Source: an uncultured Lachnospiraceae bacterium
GTDB taxonomy: Bacteria > Bacillota > Clostridia > Lachnospirales > Lachnospiraceae
Assembly (NCBI GenBank): GCA_946557105.1
Contig: CAMNSZ010000002.1
Span: forward strand, 186,001 to 250,000
Direction of reading: 5' to 3'
DNA: 64,000 nt
Shown here: piece after piece, positions 7,064-15,988 of the stretch
How positions within the stretch are numbered: position 1 is the stretch's first letter
How the letters are laid out: every line of letters starts with the position of its first letter
Notes under the pieces: generated by a model
What the model saw: only the letters and a program-made list of their open reading frames with translations
Databases searched by the model: none
What the model was told of the DNA's origin: nothing
Made by a program: the position numbers and the translations under genes

Positions 7064-9688
7064 TCAAATAAGCTCCGTATAGTTTGACAACAGCCATACT
7101 ATTTTTTCCACGTTCAAGGGCTTTGTCAAATGTCCGTTCATGCCCGCCGCCTTTGTTCTTTGGATATCCTCCTCATAAACGTCTGCCGTCATAGCCAAAA
7201 TCGGTATCTCACGGGCGTCCTTCCTCTTCATTGCCCGTATTGCCATTGTTGCTTCAATGCCATCCATAACCGGCATATGCACATCCATAAGTATTACGTC
7301 AAAAGTTCCCTCGGGATTGTCGCAAAAGGCATCCACAGCCTGTTGTCCGTTTTCCACGGTTGTGACAAGCGCACCCTCCTCTTCCAGAACCGTTTTTGCA
7401 ATCTCCAAATTAAGCTCCACATCATCCGCAAGCAGGATTTTCAGTCCGGCCAGCTCTGTCATTTTCGTTTTATTCTGCATAACAGGATAAAAGCGCGACA
7501 GGGTTTTAAACATAACCTCTACATCAATCGGCTTTGACAAATGGGCATTCATACCCGCTTCTCTGGTATTGCGTATATCCTCTTCATAAGCATTAGCAGT
7601 CATAGCTATGATAGGGATTATTTTAGCATCCTCTCTATCTAAGGCACGAATCGTCTTTGTTGCGGTTATCCCGTCCATGACCGGCATCATAATATCCATA
7701 AGTATCACGTCAAACGTACCCGCAGGACTGCCCGAAAATGCATCTACAGCCTCCTGCCCGTTCATAGCAGGAGTGATCAGCGCGCCCTCCTCCTCAAGAA
7801 TACTCTGGGCAATTTCCAGATTCAGCTCGATATCCTCCACAAGCAAAACCTTCATTCCCTTGAGATTTATGTGAAAATCCGCTTTGGCGGCATTCAGCTT
7901 TGCATCCTTATCAATATCAATCCAAATTTCTATTATAAATTTTGTGCCCACATTGAGCCTGCTCTCGACTTCTATCGTTCCTCCCATCAAATCCACAAAC
8001 TGCTTTGTTATAGCCATTCCCAGCCCTGTTCCCTTGTAGGTAGTACGCATTCCGTCGTCCTCCTGCGCAAACGGCTCAAACAATCGGGGAAGAAATTCCT
8101 CCTTCATTCCGATTCCCGTATCCTCCAATTCAAACCGGAACAACGCTCTTGTATCCGAACTCTCCTTTTCACGGGCGCGGAAATAAATCTTACCGCCGTC
8201 CTGCGTAAACTTTACGGAATTCCCAAGAATATTTATAAAGACCTGACGCAGGTGCAGCTCGTCCCCGACCAGCAAAGGATGTTCAAAATTTTCAACCTCC
8301 CGTATCAGCTCTATATCCCTCGTTGTCAACTGCCCCCCTATGATTGAAGCGCAGTTATCTATACAGGTCCTGATATCAAAGCTCTCATGGTTTACCTTGG
8401 TCTTTCCGGATTCAATACGGCTCATATCCAATACGTCGTTAATCAGACCGAGCAGATGCTGGGAGGAGCCGCCAATCTTTTTTAAACAGTCATGAACCTT
8501 TTCCTGATTGCCAATATTTTTTAAGGCGATATCGGTCATGCCCATAATTCCGTTTATCGGTGTACGGATATCATGACTCATATGCGACAGGAAGTCACTT
8601 TTTGCCTGATTAGCGCTGTTTGCTTCCTCCGCCGCAGTCTTCAATAATTGATTCGCCTCATCCTTTTGCTTTACCAACCGCTTATCGGCTCTTGCAATCA
8701 TGGTTACCACGATAATAACGGCAACCAACACAAGAAATACAATGGAGGTAACTCCAAAAAACTGCACCGTCCTGTTCAATAGCAGAATCGTATTTGCTCC
8801 CAGAACTTTTGTGGGAACAAATAAAAGTATCTGCCAATTTTCCGATGAAACGGCGGCATTTGCCATAAAATATTTACGCCTTAATCCATCGGAATCGACA
8901 AATTCAAATTCCAAAGCCGTATTTTCGCCCTGAGCCAATTTCTGAAAAAATTCTTCATAGGTTCCGCCATGTACGACGTCAAAATCCTTAAGTGAATTCA
9001 GAACATTATATCCCTCTATAAATTTACCGGCATAGGTATGCTTATAAAGCCTCCTCCCATCTGCATTCACCAGATATGTATAGCACTGGTCGCCAAAACC
9101 GTTTACGGATATTTTTTCCCTCATCACATCTATATCTATAGCCAGCGCAAGATGTGTAATTACGCAGTTTTCTCCCACATTTATGGGTTCTTTTAACCGC
9201 TCCATAAAAGTAAAATAAGTATAACCGTTTTTATGGGGAATTTCCGTGACCATTTGCTGCATATCTTTTGCGCTGTCCGTCAGCAGCTCCGTCTGGCTCC
9301 AGCGGCCGATGCTTTTATCCGACGAATAATATCCGGCATTTTTGTCAATCGCAAGTACAAGCGCATTATTTTCATCAATAAAATCCGACGTGGATGCAAG
9401 CACATCAAGCAATTCTTCCTTGGTTGTAACGTCCTCCGACCTGATAATATGTTCACAGGCAAAGGCCTGCTGCCATGAATATTCAATTACGCTGTCCACC
9501 AGCTCCGAAGCCTTATCCGTAAACTCCACAATATGACTTTTGCGCTCTTCAAAAAGCTGTATGTCCAGAAACGTAAAATATTGGATGGATGCAAATGCCA
9601 GTACTGCAACCGCAAACACTATAATGGCCACTGGACCGCCTTTCACACCCTTATCCGCTTTATCTGACCGCTTAACTTCCTCTTTCAT
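7064..9688 (-). CDS. Membrane hybrid sensor histidine kinase with two tandem receiver domains
   Basis: An 874-residue protein. Transmembrane helices at about 20-40 and 310-332 flank a roughly 270-residue extracytoplasmic sensor of the Cache type. The HisKA domain carries the phospho-acceptor H372 in SHMSHDIRTPINGIMG. The ATPase domain shows the N box at 486-490 and G boxes at 523-527 and 553-557. Two receiver domains follow, 612-732 (phospho-acceptor D665, switch lysine K719) and 749-870 (D802), which are clearly duplicates of each other: both contain LEEEGAL, FDVILMD and PVMDGI. There is no DNA-binding output domain, so signal output must go to another protein or by phosphotransfer. AGAGGA precedes the ATG. 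The solute-binding lipoprotein gene follows after 53 bases. Confidence 0.92.
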   Translation of the reverse strand: MKEEVKRSDKADKGVKGGPVAIIVFAVAVLAFASIQYFTFLDIQLFEERKSHIVEFTDKASELVDSVIEYSWQQAFACEHIIRSEDVTTKEELLDVLASTSDFIDENNALVLAIDKNAGYYSSDKSIGRWSQTELLTDSAKDMQQMVTEIPHKNGYTYFTFMERLKEPINVGENCVITHLALAIDIDVMREKISVNGFGDQCYTYLVNADGRRLYKHTYAGKFIEGYNVLNSLKDFDVVHGGTYEEFFQKLAQGENTALEFEFVDSDGLRRKYFMANAAVSSENWQILLFVPTKVLGANTILLLNRTVQFFGVTSIVFLVLVAVIIVVTMIARADKRLVKQKDEANQLLKTAAEEANSANQAKSDFLSHMSHDIRTPINGIMGMTDIALKNIGNQEKVHDCLKKIGGSSQHLLGLINDVLDMSRIESGKTKVNHESFDIRTCIDNCASIIGGQLTTRDIELIREVENFEHPLLVGDELHLRQVFINILGNSVKFTQDGGKIYFRAREKESSDTRALFRFELEDTGIGMKEEFLPRLFEPFAQEDDGMRTTYKGTGLGMAITKQFVDLMGGTIEVESRLNVGTKFIIEIWIDIDKDAKLNAAKADFHINLKGMKVLLVEDIELNLEIAQSILEEEGALITPAMNGQEAVDAFSGSPAGTFDVILMDIMMPVMDGITATKTIRALDREDAKIIPIIAMTANAYEEDIRNTREAGMNAHLSKPIDVEVMFKTLSRFYPVMQNKTKMTELAGLKILLADDVELNLEIAKTVLEEEGALVTTVENGQQAVDAFCDNPEGTFDVILMDVHMPVMDGIEATMAIRAMKRKDAREIPILAMTADVYEEDIQRTKAAGMNGHLTKPLNVEKIVWLLSNYTELI

Positions 9689-9918
9689 TTAATTTCCTCT
9701 AAATCTCATTTCATATTTTTGTTCAGACAAAAACAACAGAAAAACAATCGTTTTTTCTCCCTGATTAGTTTACTACATTTCAAGTTATAAATCTATTTTT
9801 TTATTGATTTAACAAAACATACCACATCATAAAAGTTCATTGCCTATCTCATTACCATGTATCCTAAGCCTGAAGGTATTGGGCTTCACTCTCCAAAAAA
9901 CACCTCCCGTTTCATAAA

Positions 9919-10422
9919 TCACACTGGGATATGATACACTTGAACTACCTCTCCCGTATCCTCCTCCACCACTTCTTCTATAAATCTTCCACCATTATAT
10001 AATATGGTTTTCGCCGAACCGATGTTCACTTTGGCACAAGATAATATTACAGGGCTGATTCCATACTCTTTCATTATCGGCAATGCCATTGACAGCATTT
10101 TAGTAGCATAACCCTTATGCCGTTCGGAGGGTCGGATTCCAAAACCGCAATGACCGTCTATTCCGGCGCTTTTATATCTGATGCTGACACCCCCTAAGAG
10201 CATTCTGTTATCCATAAAAAAGTACAAGTCCTGAGAGCTCTCCCTGTCCTGCTTCTTCAGTTCCAGCCACTCTTCATAGGGTATGTTCTTCTGCCGTACC
10301 TTACTGTAACGCCTGAGCGCTCCGGGATTAATCCTTCCTCCGAAGGTTTCCCATTCATCCATCATTGTTTCGTATAAAAATTTATGTTCAGGCAATGGCC
10401 TTACCAATTTTAACTTTTGCAT
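9919..10422 (-). CDS. GNAT family N-acetyltransferase
   Basis: A 167-residue single-domain acetyltransferase. The acetyl-CoA-binding motif region is FGIRPSERHKGYATKMLSMAL, which matches the RxxGxA/G loop after a beta strand, and the strand/helix pair around VILSCAKVNIGSAKTI follows as expected. It resembles YkkB/RimJ-like acetyltransferases; the substrate is unknown. The ATG at 10420-10422 has GGAGG 6 bases upstream. A longer reading frame starting 39 bases earlier lacks a ribosome site. The 230-base AT-rich gap to the kinase gene start (9689-9918) shows nothing I can name. Confidence 0.85.
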   Translation of the reverse strand: MQKLKLVRPLPEHKFLYETMMDEWETFGGRINPGALRRYSKVRQKNIPYEEWLELKKQDRESSQDLYFFMDNRMLLGGVSIRYKSAGIDGHCGFGIRPSERHKGYATKMLSMALPIMKEYGISPVILSCAKVNIGSAKTILYNGGRFIEEVVEEDTGEVVQVYHIPV

Positions 10423-10480
10423 ATTTACCTCCGATTCCGCTGAGCGCATCTCCTTCAGCACACGATAGCTTTTTATATGA

Positions 10481-12577
10481 TCAGTAACGCATTATTATTT
10501 CACCTGTTGTATCATTTACCAGATACTCCTTTTCTCTTTTCCCCTCCACATAGCGGATTACATGAAAATACTCCCCGTCACTGACGATCAGGTCATTATA
10601 ATAAATGTATCCTGTCTGCTCCCACGTCTCCCCATCCGGAGTCTTTTCCCCATTTTGGATAAGATAATAATAATCCGGCAATTCCACCCCTTTTAACAAC
10701 TCATAGCTCTCCTTCTGCCATATCGCATAAGGCAGCTTTTCCTGAACCGCATCCACGGAAAGAAAATCCAAAAGACTGTCCAATGCTTTCACGGCGTCCA
10801 TGCTCGCAGCCTTTTTTTCACGATAAATAACATAGGATTCAGTGTACAGCTCAAGCTCCGGAAACGCCTTGTGAGCAGGATACTCAGAATTCGCCAAATC
10901 TATCCGGACAAGACGGTCATTATCCATAGCAATGACATATCTAAGCAAAACAGCATTTTCTGCATTATATTCCGTCACGTCATATCCATACGCAAAATTA
11001 GAATCCGAAACCGCTATACTCCGTGAAAGCTCAAGCCCACCCTTCCGGTAATTATAAATATCTGTTTGCATACAGCCTGTACTGCTTCCCCACTCACTCT
11101 TTATATACAGACATCCCTCTCCCAGCAACATCCCTCGGTAAGGATCCCCCCGCATCCCTCCTGAAGACGGATCAGATATGCGAATTACATATCCGATGTC
11201 CTGCCATGAGCCGTCCTTTTGCCGCACAAGTACGAACACACGACGCTCATCATTATAGGCCAAAATGCCGTCACCATCCATAAAGCTGCCGTTGACCACA
11301 AATGCCGCATCCAAAACCCCGTCTCCGTTTAAATCTTTCTCTAAGTAATCAATGCACTGATATTCCTCCACATCAGGTCTGTATTTTTTCATCCATTCCG
11401 CCACCACCTCCAGCTGCCCGTCGGATATTTCCCCGTTACTAAAATGGAGCAACGGCACCATTATCACCGGTTCCAAGTCCGTACAGGGATTTCCGTAAAC
11501 CGATACATATAATAATTCCGCCTTTTCTGCCAACGGAGAAAAATCCTGAATCTGATTGTCAGAAAGCCCCAGCTGATTCAAATGACAAAGGTTGGTCAAT
11601 GCCGAAATATCCTTTAGCTTATTACCGTCCAAGGACAGGTCAAACAGCTCGGACAACCCCGATATAGGCGTGATGTCACTGATTTCATTGCCGGCAAGCC
11701 CTAAACGTTCCAGCTTGGTTAAGCCTGCTAACGGCGTTAAATCCGTAATAGAATTATTGTTTAGATTAACTTCTCTAAGCTCCTTCAGACTGCCAAGAAA
11801 GCCTATATCCTTAATTCCGCAATCCTGCAGCCCCAAATCCTCCAGCTTAAGGAGCTTTCCTACTGTCTCTATATGTTCTGCTCCGGCGTTATAGCCAAGC
11901 GACAGCTCCACCAATCCCGTGAGCTTCTCCAGAACGGCAAAGTTTTCTATCGGCGTACCGTATAGGGATAGGCGCTCCAGCCATGTCATATTTCCCAAAA
12001 AGGAAATATCCTCTATTTGGCAATTGCACAAAAAAAGCTCCGTCACTGTTTCCATTTCCGATAAAAAGGATACTTCTATTTCTTCTCCCGCAGGATAGCT
12101 TATGTATAGCCACTCTAACTGCGAAAGCCCGGCAATCGGCGTAAAATCACTGATTCTGGAAGTATCAAACTCACTGAAGTCAATTGTAAGACTTTTTAGA
12201 TTAGGTAAAAGCTTTAAATCCTCCAGCGAAAAGGTTTCATTCCCATAGGGCGGCTCCCTGAGCACCAGACCTTCGCATTGGTTAAGCTTTTGCAAAATTA
12301 TTTCCTCCGTATCGTCATCATTAATATCCGAATCGTACCACACTCTCTCCCGAAATCCGTCGTCCTTAATCAGATACTCCAATATTTCCTTTGCAGTACT
12401 GCCCCTATCCGTCGACTCTGTTCCTTCCTGCGACGGCCAGACGCTCCATGCTGCTTTCTTCCTTGATTCTGCCTCCGGTTCTTGACCTGTTCCACTGCAG
12501 CCGGTTAAAAACAACGCACCTATTATTATCCGGCAAATTACTTTTATTATCTTTTTCTTGTTCCTATATCGGCTCAT
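10481..12577 (-). CDS. Leucine-rich-repeat lipoprotein (internalin-type LRR)
   Basis: A 698-residue lipoprotein whose signal peptide ends in the lipobox LTGC with C27. Residues about 95-370 hold at least ten 21-23-residue internalin-style LRRs (units such as LTPLAGLTKLERLGLAGNEI). After the repeats comes DLNGDGVLDAAFV, an EF-hand/dockerin-like calcium loop, followed by a beta-rich C-terminal part I do not recognise. It is most likely an extracellular adhesion or recognition protein; the ligand is unknown. ATG at 12575-12577 follows an AAGGCGGA site; an in-frame TTG two codons upstream is too close to that site. A promoter can be placed at 12734-12762. The next gene downstream (GNAT) starts 58 bases after the stop. 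Confidence 0.85.
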   Translation of the reverse strand: MSRYRNKKKIIKVICRIIIGALFLTGCSGTGQEPEAESRKKAAWSVWPSQEGTESTDRGSTAKEILEYLIKDDGFRERVWYDSDINDDDTEEIILQKLNQCEGLVLREPPYGNETFSLEDLKLLPNLKSLTIDFSEFDTSRISDFTPIAGLSQLEWLYISYPAGEEIEVSFLSEMETVTELFLCNCQIEDISFLGNMTWLERLSLYGTPIENFAVLEKLTGLVELSLGYNAGAEHIETVGKLLKLEDLGLQDCGIKDIGFLGSLKELREVNLNNNSITDLTPLAGLTKLERLGLAGNEISDITPISGLSELFDLSLDGNKLKDISALTNLCHLNQLGLSDNQIQDFSPLAEKAELLYVSVYGNPCTDLEPVIMVPLLHFSNGEISDGQLEVVAEWMKKYRPDVEEYQCIDYLEKDLNGDGVLDAAFVVNGSFMDGDGILAYNDERRVFVLVRQKDGSWQDIGYVIRISDPSSGGMRGDPYRGMLLGEGCLYIKSEWGSSTGCMQTDIYNYRKGGLELSRSIAVSDSNFAYGYDVTEYNAENAVLLRYVIAMDNDRLVRIDLANSEYPAHKAFPELELYTESYVIYREKKAASMDAVKALDSLLDFLSVDAVQEKLPYAIWQKESYELLKGVELPDYYYLIQNGEKTPDGETWEQTGYIYYNDLIVSDGEYFHVIRYVEGKREKEYLVNDTTGEIIMRY

Positions 12578-12733
12578 AAGCAAGTCCGCCTTTTCATTCC
12601 CTTATTTTCTTTTTAACCCTCTTTATTGGCTGTCATCCACCCGAAAACTCACGAATTTTATCCTTCTTTCCCAAAATGATATAAAATCATTTTCCTTTAC
12701 AGGGATATTTCTGACTCCTTCTGAATTTTTTAT

Positions 12734-12762
12734 ATTTTATCATGTATCGCCCCTTTACTCAA
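12734..12762 (-). promoter_or_regulatory. Sigma-A type promoter for the LRR lipoprotein gene
   Basis: Read on the minus strand: -35 TTGAGT (12757-12762), 17-base spacer, -10 TAAAAT (12734-12739). It lies about 157 bases upstream of the LRR lipoprotein start. The rest of the 317-base gap (12578-12894) holds AT-rich leader sequence and the terminator of the gene upstream. Confidence 0.55.
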
Positions 12763-12793
12763 TTCATTTTTCCTTTTAATTTTTAATATAAAA

Positions 12794-12829
12794 GGAACAG
12801 ATGTAAGCTCCGCCGCCTATATCTGCTCC
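12794..12829 (-). terminator. Intrinsic terminator after the lipoprotein gene at 12895-13686
   Basis: Arms 12794-12802 and 12821-12829 pair over 9 bases with one G-U pair. On the minus strand the right arm is followed by TTTTATATT. It lies 66 bases beyond the stop codon of the lipoprotein gene. Confidence 0.6.
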
Positions 12830-12894
12830 CAAAATCTTCCTTATAAACCTTCTCTTCCTCCAACACATTTTCAGTCTGAAATCCAGAAGCTTAC

Positions 12895-13686
12895 TCACTC
12901 CTGCCCATTCATTGTGAAATACTGCCGCTCTTTCATATCCCTGACATCATAAGTCACGCATAAATACAGATTTTTGGCTTCGTATCCCTCCTGAATCAAC
13001 CATGCTACCCTTATATCCTTACTTTCCCCTTTAGAAACCTGATAGTGATAATAATCCGATGCGCCTGCCTTAGAGGATGACGCCGACAAGTAGGCCGGAG
13101 CACAGGAAACTATAGTAACCTTCCGAGTCTCCGGGTCTGCGTAAGCTACCATAATTTCACTGATGTGCTGTTCCCCATCAGAATCCTCGTTGACATTTTT
13201 GACAGTCATATCGCAAACCAAAACCTTCCCCTCATTGATATCACACCATTCCGGCTCCCCTGAAACATCATAATTTTCCGTGCTTTTTTCCATCTGCGCT
13301 CTGTCTAATTCCGCTTCTTCCGGCGAAGCAAACATCTTCGCCTCATGAAGTGTGATTTCTAATCCTTGACTTAAGGTACCTTCGTTAGTAGGATACAAAA
13401 CCTGCATGGTATCTCCCGCTTTCAGAAGCTTATCCGATAACAATACTTCCTCTTCTTCCACGCTTTCTCCTTCTTCTTTTCCTGAATCAGGCCCGCCGCC
13501 CTCTGCCGTTTTCTCTATTGCTTTCTCTTCTGCATTAGACATATCGGGCTCAGACTCCATAGAGGTATGATAAACGCTGTCGATACCGGATAACGTATCG
13601 ATTCCCTGCGCGTTATTTTCCCGTCCACAGGATGCCAGCGATACACTCAAGGTCAAAAATAGCATGGATACAATATACTTTTTCAT
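12895..13686 (-). CDS. Lipoprotein of unknown function (DUF4352/DUF5067-like C-terminus)
   Basis: A 263-residue protein with a classical lipoprotein signal (SLASC, C20). A low-complexity, Glu/Ser/Gly-rich linker (about 25-85) leads to a beta-rich domain of about 175 residues. The pattern (LEITLHEAKM, then KVLVCDMTVKNVNED, then a final strand with YDVRDMKERQYFTM) resembles immunoglobulin-like DUF4352/DUF5067 domains of Gram-positive lipoproteins. I cannot assign a role. GAGAGG precedes the ATG at 13684-13686. It is followed by an intrinsic terminator, so it appears monocistronic. The 165-base gap upstream contains a TATAAT-like box but no clear -35. Confidence 0.75.
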   Translation of the reverse strand: MKKYIVSMLFLTLSVSLASCGRENNAQGIDTLSGIDSVYHTSMESEPDMSNAEEKAIEKTAEGGGPDSGKEEGESVEEEEVLLSDKLLKAGDTMQVLYPTNEGTLSQGLEITLHEAKMFASPEEAELDRAQMEKSTENYDVSGEPEWCDINEGKVLVCDMTVKNVNEDSDGEQHISEIMVAYADPETRKVTIVSCAPAYLSASSSKAGASDYYHYQVSKGESKDIRVAWLIQEGYEAKNLYLCVTYDVRDMKERQYFTMNGQE

Positions 13687-13851
13687 AATACAACCTCTCT
13701 TTCACGCACCGCATGGCGCATATATCAATTTTTTCGAGATTATATTACCGGTTCCTTGTATCCTTCTTTTTTCCTGTTTGTATCGGTGTTGTATCTTTCT
13801 AATTTATATCTCTCTCAGCCAAGATATGTCAAACGCTCGGATTCCCTGCCC

Positions 13852-14178
13852 TTACCAATCACGTTCCCCAATGGCGTCCTCCACATCAATATCGATGTCA
13901 AACCAGCGTAAAATATATTCCACCGTTTCACCGATACTGTCTCTTGCCACGGTTTCTATTTCACTGTCGTTATCCTCAAATTCCTCCTGAAGCTCATTAA
14001 TTGATAAAGTCATTTCATCAAATTTATTCTGAATTTTTTCTTTATCCCTTTCCCCTGTCTCCAGAAAAGCTATCACATCTTGCACCAATCCTCTTACCTT
14101 ATCTACCAAAAAATCCGGAAAATATCCGTCTAGATACATTTCCTCGAGCAGCTTGTAATTTTCATCAAATTTTTTCAT
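13852..14178 (-). CDS. DUF5713-like small acidic protein
   Basis: A 108-residue, highly acidic, helical cytoplasmic protein. Its start (KKFDENYKLLEEMYLDGYFP, then DFLVDKVRGLV) matches what I recall of the DUF5713 family; the assignment is from memory of the pattern. No function is known. A strong AAGGAGG site lies before the ATG at 14176-14178. It is the first gene beyond the rlmH-derived repeat at 14400-14428, so it probably belongs to the original chromosome rather than to the inserted segment. Confidence 0.65.
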   Translation of the reverse strand: MKKFDENYKLLEEMYLDGYFPDFLVDKVRGLVQDVIAFLETGERDKEKIQNKFDEMTLSINELQEEFEDNDSEIETVARDSIGETVEYILRWFDIDIDVEDAIGERDW

Positions 14179-14399
14179 TTTATCCTCCTTATCCTTTTAT
14201 AAATCTATGCCAAAATCATCCGTTGCCTTATTTCCTGCCAAATAGTCCAAAAATATTTTTGATTTCCTGAGGACGTCGTTTGTAATATATACTTATAGTC
14301 TTGCAGGTGGGCCTCTGCCAAAAGAGTCTGAGAATCCTGTGTAAGGCACCCTAAAAAAGGCGCAAATTTTGTTCCTGCTCTTTCTCCTGCAGCCGTCCG

Positions 14400-14428
14400 C
14401 CTTTTCTCCCTCACTTGTGATACGGTTC
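14400..14428. repeat. Distal copy of the rlmH 3'-end direct repeat (att-like)
   Basis: 29 bases matching 16124-16152 at 25 positions, in the same orientation. The shared core includes the last codons of rlmH (Glu-Pro-Tyr-His-Lys), the stop codon and about 10 bases beyond. In staphylococcal SCC elements the attachment site occupies exactly this part of rlmH. Confidence 0.7.
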
Positions 14429-14490
14429 TCCATAATAAACCTAAGTGCGAAAAACGCCCTATATTATTCTGACAAACAAGACAGAACACT
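14411..14490 (-). pseudogene. rlmH: Degraded 3' fragment of rlmH
   Basis: On the minus strand the frame ending at TGA 14411-14413 reads GEPYHK preceded by FR and two aromatic residues, as in the real rlmH end (FRINNGEPYHK), but with one extra codon and an in-frame stop. Further upstream, bases align with the real gene with small gaps (TTGT, CAGA, GGGCGTTT blocks). The fragment covers roughly the last 25 codons at most. Confidence 0.55.
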
Positions 14491-14700
14491 TGTAAATGCT
14501 CTGCCTTGTCATATTCCTGCTCTTAGATAATGTGATATTCCTCATAAAGATTTTGACGATATTCTTTATCCTTTGATACTTTGATACTTTGAGAACATCT
14601 GCTAATCAGTGTTTTCCATTCCTTCCTCTACCTGCCTTCTTCCAAATAATACTGCCGACAAAACGCTGTGTGTTTCATACCTCTGCTATTTCTTACTCCT

Positions 14701-14729
14701 ATTATACACAGTGTCACGGCAGATTACAA
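14701..14729 (-). promoter_or_regulatory. Consensus-like promoter with no obvious gene downstream
   Basis: On the minus strand: -35 TTGTAA (14724-14729), 17-base spacer, perfect -10 TATAAT (14701-14706). Transcription would run into the 520-base region before the DUF5713-like gene, which has no intact coding frame. It may drive a small RNA, or be a relic of a lost gene. Confidence 0.5.
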
Positions 14730-14881
14730 TAAGCGGAAAACCTGCCTCCTGATACTTCTATCCCCACTGCTCCACCCAGTTCCCCTCTAAGATAATCTGT
14801 GGAACATTTTTCCTCTCTTAGTTGCGAATAAATATGCTTTCCGCCTCCGGACAGCCACAGCATAGGCAAAATTTTGTCAAA

Positions 14882-15424
14882 CTACCATTCTACTTTTATA
14901 ACACACTTATCTGCACCAGTTTTTATACTTTCAAGCAATGTAACTTTTACAGCTTTCTTGAACACTTCACTAAAAATTCCTTCTGCATTCCCTAATGTAC
15001 AATAGCACCATGTTCTTGATAATTCCTGTGGTACCCTTTTCACACATGGACAATAACATTCAGGATAGCAAAATAAAATTTTATTATCAGATATGTATTC
15101 AAGAGAGGCAAAAGTCTCGTTCTGATTAAATAAAGATACAAACTCCTTTACACTGTCTGCCTTATTCAAATATTTCAGAAGTTTAATTGCAATTGATTTA
15201 CCATCATTACATCTACATTCTTTTCTAATTCTTATAATGGTATCTGTATCAAATTGTTCTTCAAGATAGTTACAAATTGTTTTCGCCCATTGATATTTTT
15301 TCTCAATATTTGCACTTTTTGACAAGGGATATTTTTCAACAAATACTTTTGCAGCATCACATCCCACATTTCTTTCTAAACTTTCTGTTAATCTGACAGA
15401 TTGTGCATTATCATTTTTAGACAC
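14882..15424 (-). CDS. Cysteine-rich protein of unknown function (DUF6144-like)
   Basis: A 180-residue soluble protein. The N-terminal half is helical. The C-terminal half has several cysteines (CYPECYCPCVKR, then SRTWCYCTLGNAEG) and ends with SIKTGADKCVIKVEW, a pattern like the ligand-binding ends of V4R and DUF6144 proteins. I am not certain of the family. Translation starts at GTG 15422-15424, chosen because GAGGAGG lies 8 bases upstream. It follows the HTH/zinc-ribbon regulator by 53 bases on the same strand, so the two probably form one operon. Its AT-rich coding sequence contrasts with the neighbouring housekeeping genes. Confidence 0.65.
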   Translation of the reverse strand: MSKNDNAQSVRLTESLERNVGCDAAKVFVEKYPLSKSANIEKKYQWAKTICNYLEEQFDTDTIIRIRKECRCNDGKSIAIKLLKYLNKADSVKEFVSLFNQNETFASLEYISDNKILFCYPECYCPCVKRVPQELSRTWCYCTLGNAEGIFSEVFKKAVKVTLLESIKTGADKCVIKVEW

Positions 15425-15477
15425 AGTGTGTACCTCCTCAAATATAAATCATTATAATCAGTATCTATTCTTCCGCC

Positions 15478-15939
15478 TTAAGCTGAATTACAACGTATCA
15501 CTTTTTTGTTTCCAATAATTAAGCTTAGGCAGTTGTGCTTCAAAATACGCGCTTGCTCGGGGGGCCAGTTTTCATTTGACATATGCTCAACTAGAAAATT
15601 TGTCAATTCTTCCAAGCTGCTATAAATAAATTTTCCATCTGTGTAGCACCACTTACAATATTCTTCATTGAAGGTACCGTCAATCTCTTTGCTGACAGAA
15701 AGCTCATCCAACGGCATGCCGCAGCATTGACAAATCAGCTTTCTTGGAGAACCAAGAAGTGTATTGATTGAAACGTCAAACAGTTTCGACAGCAGTTTCA
15801 GAGTCTCCACATTTGGTATTGTTTCACCCGTTTCCCACCGGGATATGGCTTGACGAGTAACACAGAGTCTTTTTGCAAGCTCGTCTTGAGATAATCCATT
15901 TTTAGTTCGCAGCTCGTATATAATATTTTTTGTTTCCAT
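15478..15939 (-). CDS. XRE-family HTH regulator with C-terminal zinc ribbon
   Basis: A 153-residue protein. Residues 5-62 form a Cro/CI-type helix-turn-helix (LSQDELAKRLCVTRQAISRW, then ETGETIPNVETL). Residues about 68-145 match the putative zinc-ribbon type found in 'CxxCGMPL' proteins, with cysteine pairs C70/C73 and C95/C98 as likely metal ligands. ATG at 15937-15939 has AAGGTGG upstream; a GTG three codons earlier lies inside that site. It probably regulates itself and the Cys-rich gene downstream, and could sense a metal or redox state through the ribbon; that is inference. A promoter fits at 15960-15988. Confidence 0.85.
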   Translation of the reverse strand: METKNIIYELRTKNGLSQDELAKRLCVTRQAISRWETGETIPNVETLKLLSKLFDVSINTLLGSPRKLICQCCGMPLDELSVSKEIDGTFNEEYCKWCYTDGKFIYSSLEELTNFLVEHMSNENWPPEQARILKHNCLSLIIGNKKVIRCNSA

Positions 15940-15959
15940 AAAAACCACCTTTCATAAAG

Positions 15960-15988
15960 ATTGTATCATGAAGATTTTAAAAAGCCAA
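15960..15988 (-). promoter_or_regulatory. Probable promoter of the HTH/zinc-ribbon regulator
   Basis: On the minus strand: -35 TTGGCT (15983-15988), 17-base spacer, -10 TACAAT (15960-15965). The -10 ends 20 bases before the ATG, giving a very short leader. Confidence 0.5.

Larger units (their letters stand above)
14179..14881. other. 703-base region without an intact gene
   Basis: This stretch holds the decayed rlmH 3' fragment (14411-14490), a tandem TTTGATAC-type repeat near 14570-14590, and an orphan promoter (14701-14729). A minus-strand open frame over 14205-14489 runs through the rlmH fragment out of frame and has no ribosome site, so I do not count it as a gene. Short coding-like stretches broken by stops (about 14490-14570) suggest decay. 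Confidence 0.6.

Noticed and set aside
14205..14489. A 94-codon minus-strand open frame between the DUF5713-like gene and the Cys-rich gene
   Set aside because: It begins at GTG without a ribosome site, runs out of frame through the decayed rlmH end, and has no family resemblance.
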